DNA from: an uncultured Alistipes sp.
Lineage (GTDB): Bacteria; Bacteroidota; Bacteroidia; Bacteroidales; Rikenellaceae
Assembly: GCA_910577475.1 (NCBI GenBank)
Contig: CAJTLJ010000006.1
Coordinates: forward strand, 81,323 to 145,322
Direction: 5' to 3'
DNA: 64,000 bases
Within the stretch, counting starts at the first letter, position 1, and every line of letters starts with the position of its first letter. The notes under the pieces were generated by a model that did no database searches, was not told the origin of the DNA, and saw only the letters and a list, made by a program, of their open reading frames with translations. Made by a program: the position numbers and the translations under genes. Shown in pieces: positions 42,243-50,173 of the stretch.

Positions 42243-44363
42243 ATGAAAAAGATACTTGTTTACGCTTCGGCCTTGCTCGCTCTGCTCTTCGCCTCGTGTG
42301 CGAAGAGCGAGGAGGTGCTCCCCGCCGAAAACTTTCCGCAGGGCGAAGGCGGATTGACGCTGCGCGTGATGACCGAGACCCGCGTCGAGAGCGGATACGA
42401 TCCGATGGACTACTGCACGATCCGGATCTACGGTCCGGAGGGGCTGATCCGCCGCTATGACTCGACCGACGAGATGCCTGAGACCTTGCAGCTGCTGGCG
42501 GGCAGCTACTCGGTCGACGTGGAGGCCGGCGACCGGAGCGCCGCCAGCTTCACGAACCGAAGCTACAAGGGCCGGGAGGAGTTCGTCGTCACGGCCGGGA
42601 AATTGACCCCGGTGGAGGTGGTCTGCAAGACCCTGAACGCCACGGTCGCGGTGAACTACGCCGCCTCGGTGGCTGAAAACCTGCTGCCCGGTTTCCGGAC
42701 CGAGGTCCGGATGGGGGGCGACGTGCTGGCCTACACGGAGTCGGCGACGGGCTATTTCCTGCCCGTTGCGGACGATACGGAGCTGAGCTGGACATTCGCC
42801 GGCGCGCATGCGGAAAAGGGTGCCGTAGAGAAGACGGGTACGCTGAAGGTGAAAGCCGGCGGTAAATATACGCTGAACTTTGCCTACTCGGAGGATGCGG
42901 CCGGCCTGCTCTCCTTCACCGTGACGGTGGTGGATCCCGAGCCCGAAAACGGCGGCGACGTGATTATCTTCAGTCCCGAGCCCACCTTCAAGGGCGAGGA
43001 TTTCGACCTCTCGGCTCCCCAGAAGTTTTTCGGGGCCGCGCGGAATATCCTGCTGACATCGCCGAATCCCTTGAGCGGACTGACGATGACGTTGGACGGT
43101 ACCGTTTACGACCTGGTGAACGCAGCTCCTGCCGGGGTGACGCTCACCCGGAGCGACGACAAGAACTGGATCGTCGCCCTTACCGACGAACTCTTCGCGG
43201 CCTACGCGGGCGGCGACCACGAACTGCTCTTCACGGCGGCCGATACGGAGGGCGGATCGGGAAAGGCTGCGGCCGTATTCTCCACGCAGGGTATCGTGCC
43301 CGCCACGGCTGCAGACTACGATCTGTGGAGCAACACGGGCGACATCCGCGTGAAGGTCTACGATCCGGCGGTGACGACGGTGCAGGTGAAACTGCGCCGC
43401 GCGGGCGGCGAGTGGAAGGCCTACGAGGCCGTGCGCACCGACGGGGAGACCTTCACCGCGACGGTTGCCGCCGCATGGACGGAGACGCAGAACGAAGCGG
43501 GCGGCGAGGTATGGCGGCCCGACCCCTCGACCGGTATCTTCGCAAACGCTCTCTATGAGGCGAAGGCCGTGATCGGCGGCGAGGAGAAGAGCGCCGTGGC
43601 GACCTTCTCGACCGCGGTCGACCAGCCGATCCGCAACGGCGGTTTCGAGGACGGCACGGAGTCGTGCTTCTCCATCAACAACGGCGATGCGCCTTTCTGG
43701 GGCAGCGGAAACAACAACTACATGGGTCTTTCGAAGCTGGCGACCCTCTGCACCTGGCAATCCTTCGCGGGACAGGGCGGCGAGCACTGCGCGCGCCTCG
43801 CTTCGCAGAGCGCCGTCGTGCTGGCGGCCGGCAACCTCTTCACGGGAACCTTCGTGAAGCCCTCAACCCAGGGCACGGTGGGCTTCGGCGTGGACTACGA
43901 CTGGAAGGCCCGCCCCACGGCCCTGCGTCTGAAGTACCACGCCGCTATCGGCACGGTCAATTTAGTCAAGTACAAGGATGAAAGCGGGAACGACCCCATT
44001 GCGAAGGGCGGGCAGGACAAGGCGCGTATTTTCGTTGCCATCGTCGATTGGGATAGCCGCCACGGCGTGAGCTCGGGTCTGGCAGCCCCCACCGGCATGT
44101 GGGATCCGGCTTCGTGGTATCCCGGGGATCCGCGCGTGACCGAAGGCGACGTGATCGGCTACGGCTCGCTCTGGATCGACGGCCCGACCGCAGGCGATTC
44201 GATGGTTCAGGTCGAACTGCCCCTCTCCTTCTACGACCGCGCAGCCAAGCCGTCGAAGGCCTACAAGCTGGTGATCTCCTGCTCGGCCAACGCTTACGGA
44301 GACTACATGTGCGGCTGCTCGTCGAACGTCCTCTACGTGGACGACTTCGAGTGGGTGTACTGA
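42243..44363 (+). CDS. DUF4493 plus PCMD lipoprotein
   Basis: 706 aa. SPII signal with lipobox FASC (Cys20) and acidic SEEVLP. DUF4493-like N-terminal part (EGGLTLRVMTETRVES, LLAGSYSVDVEAGD, EFVVTAGKLTPVEVVCK), a middle beta domain (about 230-450), then a C-terminal PCMD domain (about 460-706: RNGGFEDG, APFWGSGNN, GNLFTGTFVKP, ARPTALRLKYH, and the end CSSNVLYVDDFEWVY). PCMD is a Bacteroidetes jelly-roll domain suspected of binding carbohydrate; that role is unproven. The C-terminal half is paralogous to that of the gene at 46169. Confidence 0.82.
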   Translation: MKKILVYASALLALLFASCAKSEEVLPAENFPQGEGGLTLRVMTETRVESGYDPMDYCTIRIYGPEGLIRRYDSTDEMPETLQLLAGSYSVDVEAGDRSAASFTNRSYKGREEFVVTAGKLTPVEVVCKTLNATVAVNYAASVAENLLPGFRTEVRMGGDVLAYTESATGYFLPVADDTELSWTFAGAHAEKGAVEKTGTLKVKAGGKYTLNFAYSEDAAGLLSFTVTVVDPEPENGGDVIIFSPEPTFKGEDFDLSAPQKFFGAARNILLTSPNPLSGLTMTLDGTVYDLVNAAPAGVTLTRSDDKNWIVALTDELFAAYAGGDHELLFTAADTEGGSGKAAAVFSTQGIVPATAADYDLWSNTGDIRVKVYDPAVTTVQVKLRRAGGEWKAYEAVRTDGETFTATVAAAWTETQNEAGGEVWRPDPSTGIFANALYEAKAVIGGEEKSAVATFSTAVDQPIRNGGFEDGTESCFSINNGDAPFWGSGNNNYMGLSKLATLCTWQSFAGQGGEHCARLASQSAVVLAAGNLFTGTFVKPSTQGTVGFGVDYDWKARPTALRLKYHAAIGTVNLVKYKDESGNDPIAKGGQDKARIFVAIVDWDSRHGVSSGLAAPTGMWDPASWYPGDPRVTEGDVIGYGSLWIDGPTAGDSMVQVELPLSFYDRAAKPSKAYKLVISCSANAYGDYMCGCSSNVLYVDDFEWVY

Positions 44364-44372
44364 CACGAACGA

Positions 44373-44424
44373 ACGGATTCGGCGAGGGCTCCCGCATCGG
44401 GGCGGAGCGCTTCGCCGAGTCCGT
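44373..44424 (+). terminator. Intra-operon hairpin before the first barrel gene
   Basis: 13-bp stem ACGGATTCGGCGA/TCGCCGAGTCCGT (one T-G pair) with a 26-nt loop, no T-run close by. More likely a processing or attenuation hairpin than a full stop. Confidence 0.45.
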
Positions 44425-44452
44425 CCCCTGTATAAAAATTTAAAGACTCTTT

Positions 44453-45247
44453 ATGAGCAGACTTTTCCGAAACCTGTTGCTGACGCTGCTCTGCGTCGGC
44501 GGGGCGGCGGCCGGGATGGCGGAGGCGCAGGAGGTGCGATCCGCACCCGATACGCTGACCGTCAACCAGAAGCGGCAGATGCGCGGCCTGACCTCGAAAT
44601 CCAATGTCTTCGTACCCCGTGGACAGTGGATTTTCGGCGGTACGGCCTCCTACTCGACCCATACGAACCGGGACTACAACTTTCTGGTTATCGAGGATAT
44701 CGCCTCCGAGGGCTATACCTTCCGCGTCAGTCCGTTCCTGGCCTATGCGGTTCGCGACAACATGGCCGTCGGCGCCCGCTTCATCTATTCGCGGACGCTG
44801 CTGCGCGTGGACAACGCCGACGTAAGCATGGGCGATCCCGATACGGGCGTCAACCTGACCGTGAACGGCTATTACGTCCTCAGGCACAGCTATGAAGGGG
44901 CCGTGACGTGGCGCAACTACATCCCGCTGGGACACAGCAAGCGCTTCGCTATCTTCACCGACATGCAGCTCTCCGGAGGCGGCATTCAGGGTAAGTTCGC
45001 CGAGGGGCAGCCCGTGCGCGGCACCTACGAATCGGGCTATTCGTTCGGTCTGGGCATCTCGCCCGGTCTGGTGGCCTTCGCGACCAACAACATGGCGATC
45101 GAGGTGAGCGTGGGTGTGATGGGTCTCTCCTATTCGCACGTCAGGCAAGTCCACAACCAGGTGACGACGGGCGACCGCTCCTCCAGCAACCTGAATTTCA
45201 AGGTCAATATCTTCTCCATCGGCCTGGGCATGGCCTTTTACCTCTAA
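44453..45247 (+). CDS. Outer-membrane beta-barrel protein A (island)
   Basis: 264 aa. Signal peptide ending near AEAQ (residue 25), then a barrel with repeated amphipathic strands: VFVPRGQWIFGGTASYST, FLAYAVRDNMAVGARFIYSR, VGVMGLSYSHVRQ, ending in IGLGMAFYL. About 8-10 strands could fit. It is clearly paralogous to the next gene, which shares YAxRDNxxxGxRFxY, GLxYSHV and the position of the final strand. Function unknown; an outer-membrane anchor or export pore for the neighbouring lipoproteins is possible. Confidence 0.78.
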   Translation: MSRLFRNLLLTLLCVGGAAAGMAEAQEVRSAPDTLTVNQKRQMRGLTSKSNVFVPRGQWIFGGTASYSTHTNRDYNFLVIEDIASEGYTFRVSPFLAYAVRDNMAVGARFIYSRTLLRVDNADVSMGDPDTGVNLTVNGYYVLRHSYEGAVTWRNYIPLGHSKRFAIFTDMQLSGGGIQGKFAEGQPVRGTYESGYSFGLGISPGLVAFATNNMAIEVSVGVMGLSYSHVRQVHNQVTTGDRSSSNLNFKVNIFSIGLGMAFYL

Positions 45248-45259
45248 ATGCGGCTGACT

Positions 45260-46165
45260 ATGAGAAAATATCTGCTTCTTTTCGCCCTGCTGCTGTCGTC
45301 CGCCGTGCTTTTGGCGCGGACGGAGAACTGCCCCGATCTTCGGGCCGACTCGCTGCCGGCTTCAACCGGCGATACGCTTTCGATTTCGCAAATGCTGTCG
45401 GAGGCGATGAACCGCTCCGATGTTCGGATACGACCCGAACGGAAAACCCGCTTTCTGCCCATGCGCCGGCGCATCGACCGCGAGATCGGCAAGAACAAGT
45501 TCGTCTACAAGGGGGAGGTCGCCATGGGCTTCACCGCCTCCTACGGTACGCTTTCGAGCGACGACACCGACTTCCTGCTCATCCTCGAGCACATCGATGC
45601 CGACGGTACGGTCGCTACCGTGAAACCTTTCTTCGGATACGCTTACCGCGACAACCAGATGCTGGGCGTGCGGTTCGGCTACCGCCATATCAGCGCCTCG
45701 CTCGACAACCTGGGCTTCAACCTGGGCGAGCAGAACGATCTGTCGGGGTCGCTCGGGGACATGGACCTCACGAGCGACAACTTCACCTTCTCGTTCTTCC
45801 ACCGCTCCTACGTGGGGCTCGACGCGAAGGGCCGCTTCGGCCTCTTCGCCGAACTGGAGGCATCCTTCTCGACCGGCACGTCGCGCTTCAGCTATAAGTC
45901 GGGCGACGAGCCGAAGAATAACAACAGCAACAATATTCAGGCGAAACTGGCGTTCAATCCGGGAGTGGCGGTCTATATCTTTCCCAACGTCTGCGGCACG
46001 CTGTCGTTCGGTCTGGGCGGCATCCAGTACTCGCACGTCACGCAGAAGAACGACGCCGGAGAAAAGATCGGGTCGCGAGACGCTTCGAAGATGCGTTTCC
46101 GGCTGAACCTGGCCGATATCAACATCGGCATGACCATCCACCTCTGGGATAAGAAAAAGAGATAA
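45260..46165 (+). CDS. Outer-membrane beta-barrel protein B (island)
   Basis: 301 aa from the ATG at 45260; an in-frame ATG at 45248 (overlapping nothing) is also possible. Signal peptide MRKYLLLFALLLSSAVLLA, then a ~65-residue N-terminal segment before the barrel (TASYGTLSSDDTDF, FFGYAYRDNQMLGVRFGYRH, LGGIQYSHVTQKND, INIGMTIHLW). Paralogous to the 44453 gene. An Asn-rich loop (NNNSNN) near residue 220 is probably extracellular. Spacing to the next gene is 3 nt. Confidence 0.77.
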   Translation: MRKYLLLFALLLSSAVLLARTENCPDLRADSLPASTGDTLSISQMLSEAMNRSDVRIRPERKTRFLPMRRRIDREIGKNKFVYKGEVAMGFTASYGTLSSDDTDFLLILEHIDADGTVATVKPFFGYAYRDNQMLGVRFGYRHISASLDNLGFNLGEQNDLSGSLGDMDLTSDNFTFSFFHRSYVGLDAKGRFGLFAELEASFSTGTSRFSYKSGDEPKNNNSNNIQAKLAFNPGVAVYIFPNVCGTLSFGLGGIQYSHVTQKNDAGEKIGSRDASKMRFRLNLADINIGMTIHLWDKKKR

Positions 46166-46168
46166 GAG

Positions 46169-47806
46169 ATGAAACGATTTACCGCATACCTGCTCATCGC
46201 TCTGTGGGGCTTCGCCGCGACGGGGTGCATCGACAACGATATTCCCTATCCGGTCGAGGTGCTGGAGATCACGGCGCTCGAAGGGGAGGGCTTCACGCTG
46301 GGCCCCGACGACATCGACCCGGCCGCACGCACCGTGACGCTCCGGCTCGACGAACGGATCGACCTGCGCCGGGTCACCATCACCCGCGCGGACTTCAACC
46401 ATCCGCAGACGCAGACTTCGGTGCCGCTGGTCGGTACGTTCGACCTGCGCACCCCGCTCTATGTGTCGCTCTCGCTCTATCAGCGCTACGACTGGCAGAT
46501 CGTCGCCGAGCAGACCGTTTCGCGCAGCTTTACGGTCGAGGGGCAGATCGGAGCGACGGAGTGGGACACGGAGAACTGCATCGCCCGCGTCTACGTCCCC
46601 GAGCAGGGGTTCGACCCGACGGCGGTGAAGGTCACTTCGCTGAAGCTGGGCCCCGAGGGGTGCACGACCATGACCCCCTCGGCCGAGGAGCTCACCGTGT
46701 TCGAGAGCGTGCGCTACGTGGATATCGTATATCACGGCGATATCCGGGAGCGCTGGTACCTCTATGTCGTTCCCACCGAGGTGACCGTGACACTGACGGC
46801 TGCCGATGCCTGGAGCGGGGTGATCTGGCTCTACGGATCGGGCCTCAGCGGCGCCGAGATGGGATTCCGCTATCGGCGGGCGGGCGAGGAGAGCTGGACC
46901 GAGGTGCCCGACGTGCAGGTCGAGGGCGGAACTTTCCGGGCGCGGCTTCGCGCGGTTCCCGAGACGACCTACGAGGTGAAGGCCTACTGCAACGAGGATG
47001 AGACCGCGCCGCGGAGCGTGACGACCGAAGGGGTGGCCCAACTGCCCAATGCCGGGCTGGAGGAGTGGTGCCTGCTGAAGGATATCGTCTACCCCTATCC
47101 GGCGGATGCTTCGCCCTTCTGGGGATCGGGCAACCCCGGCGCCGCCATTGCGGGCGGCGCGGTGCTCACCGACAAGTGCACCGACGTGCGGCCCGGTTCG
47201 GCGGGGCGCTACTCCGCTCTGCTGGAGTCGACCTACGCCAACGTGGCCGGCATCGGCAAGTTCGCCGCCGGAAATCTCTATACGGGCACCTACGTGCGCA
47301 ATGCGGGTACGAACGGCATCATCACTTTCGGCCGCTCCTTCACGCTGCGGCCTACGGCCCTGAAGTGCTGGTTCAAGTACGAGTGCGGCACGGTGGACAG
47401 GATTCTCTCGCTGCCGGCGGGTGCGCAGATGGAGATCGGCGGCCCGGACAACGGTGCGATCTACATCGCGCTGGGTACCTGGACGGCGGAGGAGTACGGC
47501 ACGACGGAGGAGCGCGGCGAGACGATCCGGGTCGGCACCGACGATTCGCCGATCTGTATCGACACGCGCAACAAGGGCTCCTTCTTCAACCCCCGGGGCA
47601 AGGATGTCGTCGGCTACGGGGAGCTGATCCTGGACCATTCGGTCGACGAGTGGCGCGAGGTGACTATCCCGATCGAGTACGTCGCCACGGATATTCGTCC
47701 GACCCATGTGCTGGTGGTCTGCTCGGCATCGCGTTACGGCGACTATTTCAGCGGATCGACCAAGAGCCGGATGTGGCTCGACGACTTCGAACTGATCTAC
47801 GAGTGA
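46169..47806 (+). CDS. PCMD-domain lipoprotein
   Basis: 545 aa. SPII signal with lipobox ATGC (Cys19) followed by IDNDIPYP. Two or three N-terminal beta-sandwich domains (for example VLEITALEGEGFTLGPDDID and VTLTAADAWSGVIWLYGSGL), then a C-terminal PCMD domain from about residue 290: PNAGLEEWC, SPFWGSGNPG, GNLYTGTYVR, RPTALKCWFKYECG, and KSRMWLDDFELIYE at the end. Same terminal domain as the 706-aa protein, so the island contains two PCMD proteins and two sister barrels. Function is unproven. Confidence 0.83.
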   Translation: MKRFTAYLLIALWGFAATGCIDNDIPYPVEVLEITALEGEGFTLGPDDIDPAARTVTLRLDERIDLRRVTITRADFNHPQTQTSVPLVGTFDLRTPLYVSLSLYQRYDWQIVAEQTVSRSFTVEGQIGATEWDTENCIARVYVPEQGFDPTAVKVTSLKLGPEGCTTMTPSAEELTVFESVRYVDIVYHGDIRERWYLYVVPTEVTVTLTAADAWSGVIWLYGSGLSGAEMGFRYRRAGEESWTEVPDVQVEGGTFRARLRAVPETTYEVKAYCNEDETAPRSVTTEGVAQLPNAGLEEWCLLKDIVYPYPADASPFWGSGNPGAAIAGGAVLTDKCTDVRPGSAGRYSALLESTYANVAGIGKFAAGNLYTGTYVRNAGTNGIITFGRSFTLRPTALKCWFKYECGTVDRILSLPAGAQMEIGGPDNGAIYIALGTWTAEEYGTTEERGETIRVGTDDSPICIDTRNKGSFFNPRGKDVVGYGELILDHSVDEWREVTIPIEYVATDIRPTHVLVVCSASRYGDYFSGSTKSRMWLDDFELIYE

Positions 47807-47826
47807 CCTTCTAAATGAAGGGAGAG

Positions 47827-47865
47827 GCAAGGGGGCTGTCCGACGGATTTCGGGCAGCCCCTTGC
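47827..47865. terminator. Stem-loop between converging genes
   Basis: Stem GCAAGGGGCTG-type pairing (5' GCAAGGGGGCTGTCC, 3' CGGGCAGCCCCTTGC). No T-run follows on either strand, so termination strength is uncertain. Confidence 0.55.
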
Positions 47866-47880
47866 TGCGGCTCAGCGTTT

Positions 47881-48633
47881 TCAGACTTCGGCGAGCTCGG
47901 CGACCGGCTCGGCCAGTCCGTCCTGCCAGTGTACGCGCAGGTGCGTGCCGTCGCAGCAGGGCTTGTTGTGCGACTGCCCGCAGCGGCAGAGGACCGCGCG
48001 GTCGCGAACCTCGTAGGCAATGCCCTCGGGGTCGATGACCGGAATCGCGCCCAGGACCCGGATGCCGCCGCTCGCCCGCATGCGCGGATCCTCGATCAGC
48101 CCCAGCTCCGTCCTTCGCCCGACCGGATCGCGCCCCTCTACCTTGTCGATGGCCTTCAGCCGTCCGCCCGGGCAGAGGGCGGCCTCGCGGAGAACCTCTT
48201 TCCGGACCGCGGGGTCGTCGGTGTGGCCGACCGCCTGCCAGATTCCCTCGCCGGCGTCGCAGAAGCGGGCCAGCACGCAGTAGGGCTCGTCGTCGAGCAG
48301 GGTGACGCCCGGACCCTCGTAGCTGGTGACCTCCTCGGGCCGCCTCGCGTGGGGAGCGGTGAGAGCGGGATCCCAGTCGGCCTTGCCGTGGGAGCCGTCG
48401 CAGTAGGGTTTGTTTTTCGAAGCTCCGCAGCGGCACAGGTGGACGGGTTCGGGGCGGGTGGCGAAGCTCCGGCCCGGCCGGAAGTCGCGTGCGACGCCCG
48501 CCTCGTCGGTCTCGATGGTTTGCAGATGCAGCTCCGGTGCCCCGTAGACCGCATAGGGGCCGGCTTTCATGATCTCGATGCGGGGAGCGGCGGCGCCGTT
48601 CGCCCTGTTCGTTTCGCAAGTTTTCGTTCCCAT
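47881..48633 (-). CDS. Double CDGSH iron-sulfur protein
   Basis: 250 aa, no signal peptide. Two CDGSH-type [2Fe-2S] motifs: CRCGASKNKPYCDGSH near residues 67-82 and CRCGQSHNKPCCDGTH near 220-235. The second has Thr in place of Ser and an extra Cys. The part between them (RFCDAGEGIWQAV, then EAALCPGGRLKA) looks like a divergent mono-cluster or linker domain that is common in this family. CDGSH proteins transfer electrons or Fe-S clusters; the partner is unknown. Monocistronic and divergent from the FISUMP lipoprotein gene. Confidence 0.87.
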   Translation of the reverse strand: MGTKTCETNRANGAAAPRIEIMKAGPYAVYGAPELHLQTIETDEAGVARDFRPGRSFATRPEPVHLCRCGASKNKPYCDGSHGKADWDPALTAPHARRPEEVTSYEGPGVTLLDDEPYCVLARFCDAGEGIWQAVGHTDDPAVRKEVLREAALCPGGRLKAIDKVEGRDPVGRRTELGLIEDPRMRASGGIRVLGAIPVIDPEGIAYEVRDRAVLCRCGQSHNKPCCDGTHLRVHWQDGLAEPVAELAEV

Positions 48634-48706
48634 ATACTAATTTTTCGGTTTTTTCGTTTGTCGTGCAGGCAAATCTCGTTCCCGCAGCCAAAATTTCCGC
48701 TTCGGG

Positions 48707-48739
48707 TTGGGTTTATTTAAGCCGCTTTCCGTATATTTG
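48707..48739 (+). promoter_or_regulatory. Promoter of the FISUMP lipoprotein-hom unit
   Basis: TTGG at 48707-48710 and TATATTTG at 48732-48739, gap 21 nt. The -7 box fits TAnnTTTG and lies 24 nt before the ATG at 48764. Confidence 0.6.
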
Positions 48740-48763
48740 CAGAAATTTTGTGTAGCGCAACCT

Positions 48764-50170
48764 ATGGATAAACTGACATCACGCATGCGGAGTCTCCGCC
48801 TCCTGCTTCTCGTTTCGTTGTTCGGCCTGGCGGCCTGCAGCGACGAGGAAGAGTTCATTACCCCCGTCATAGCCTTTACCCGGCCGGCTCTCTATATCGC
48901 CGCCCCCTCGACCTCCGAAACGGTCGGTTTCGTGGCCTGGCAGGCGGCCGGTCTGGCCGTCACCGGGGCTCCGAAGGGGTGGATCGCGGTTGTCGATCCG
49001 GCGGGTTTCGTTACGGTCACCTCGCCGGCCGACGGAGGGGAGGACGAGGAGGAGGCTGCCCGCTCGGGCAACATCTCGCTGACGGCCTATTCGCCTACGG
49101 GCAATGCCGCGACGGCTACGCTCTACGTGAGCCGCGACGAGCCCGAGCCGCTCGATGCCGCCCGGTCGAACTGCTACGTGGTGACCCGGGGCGGAAAAAG
49201 CTACTCGTTCCCCGTCGACCGGATGGGCGAGAGCGACCGTTCGCTTGCGGTCGCGTCGGTCGGTCTGGTCTGGCAGAGCCCCGGGCGGACCGTTCTCTAC
49301 CCGCAGCAGGCGGGCGAGGGGCGGGTGAGCTTCTACGTGCCCGAGGAGAAGGGCGAGCTCACCCCCGGCAATGCGCTTTTCGCCGCTTACGACCGCAACG
49401 GTGCGGTGCTCTGGACCTGGCACGTGTGGGTGACAACCTCCGAACCCCGCTCCGTGGGCGGATGGATGGACCGCAACCTCGGTGCCGAGCATGCGGCGCA
49501 CGCTTCGCATACGGATATCCTCCGCTCCTACGGAACCTATTACCAGTGGGGCCGCATGACCCCCTTCGTCGGTCCCTATGCCTATAATTGCGCCTCGTCG
49601 GCCGATGCGGACATGTACGGGGCTACCACGTCGTCGCGCGTCTATCTGAACTATGCGGAGACGACGGCCGAGACCGGAACCGTACAGTACGCCGTCAGCC
49701 ATCCGCTGGTCTACCTGCTGGGCAATGAGGAGAGCGGCTACGACTGGAACCGCTCGCACGACGATACGCTCTGGACCGCCGCAGAGAAGAGTCTTTACGA
49801 TCCCTGCCCTAAGGGGTGGCGCGTGGCGGCCGACTTCACCGGCTGGCAGGTGGCCGACGACCGCTCGGCCGGAGCGGCCGCATTCGAGGAGCAGTTCGGC
49901 TGGAACCTCACGAACGGAAGCGAGACCCTCTTTTTCCTGGGCGGCGGCCGTCGCAGCTGGCTGAACGGTCTGATTACGAACGTCAATACGAGCGAGGTCC
50001 CCAAGCCCTGGATCGGCTATTACTGGACCGCGAAGGCCGGGACGGACAACCGCTCGTCGGCGCTCTATTTCAACCTGGATACGGACGATGCCGCCCTTTC
50101 CGCGTTCGATCCCAATCTGGCGGCCCGTCGTGCCGAGGGCATGCAGGTGCGCTGCATCAAGGAGGAGTAG
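48764..50170 (+). CDS. FISUMP-type surface lipoprotein
   Basis: 468 aa from 48764; an ATG at 48785 would give 461 aa and a more standard signal peptide. Lipobox GLAAC followed by SDEEEFITP, a strongly acidic tether like known Bacteroidetes surface-export signals. The C-terminal half has the pattern of the Fibrobacter major paralogous (FISUMP) domain: WMDRNLGAE, YYQWGRMTPF, DPCPKGWRVAADF, then WIGYYWTAK and GMQVRCIKEE at the end. Ligand unknown. Unusually, homoserine dehydrogenase starts 3 nt after its stop. Confidence 0.82.
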   Translation: MDKLTSRMRSLRLLLLVSLFGLAACSDEEEFITPVIAFTRPALYIAAPSTSETVGFVAWQAAGLAVTGAPKGWIAVVDPAGFVTVTSPADGGEDEEEAARSGNISLTAYSPTGNAATATLYVSRDEPEPLDAARSNCYVVTRGGKSYSFPVDRMGESDRSLAVASVGLVWQSPGRTVLYPQQAGEGRVSFYVPEEKGELTPGNALFAAYDRNGAVLWTWHVWVTTSEPRSVGGWMDRNLGAEHAAHASHTDILRSYGTYYQWGRMTPFVGPYAYNCASSADADMYGATTSSRVYLNYAETTAETGTVQYAVSHPLVYLLGNEESGYDWNRSHDDTLWTAAEKSLYDPCPKGWRVAADFTGWQVADDRSAGAAAFEEQFGWNLTNGSETLFFLGGGRRSWLNGLITNVNTSEVPKPWIGYYWTAKAGTDNRSSALYFNLDTDDAALSAFDPNLAARRAEGMQVRCIKEE

Positions 50171-50173
50171 GCG

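Noticed and set aside
45362..48691. 1109-codon minus-strand open frame spanning several genes
   Set aside because: It crosses the barrel, PCMD and CDGSH genes antisense or out of frame, with no recognisable motifs; only the CDGSH frame is real in its right part.
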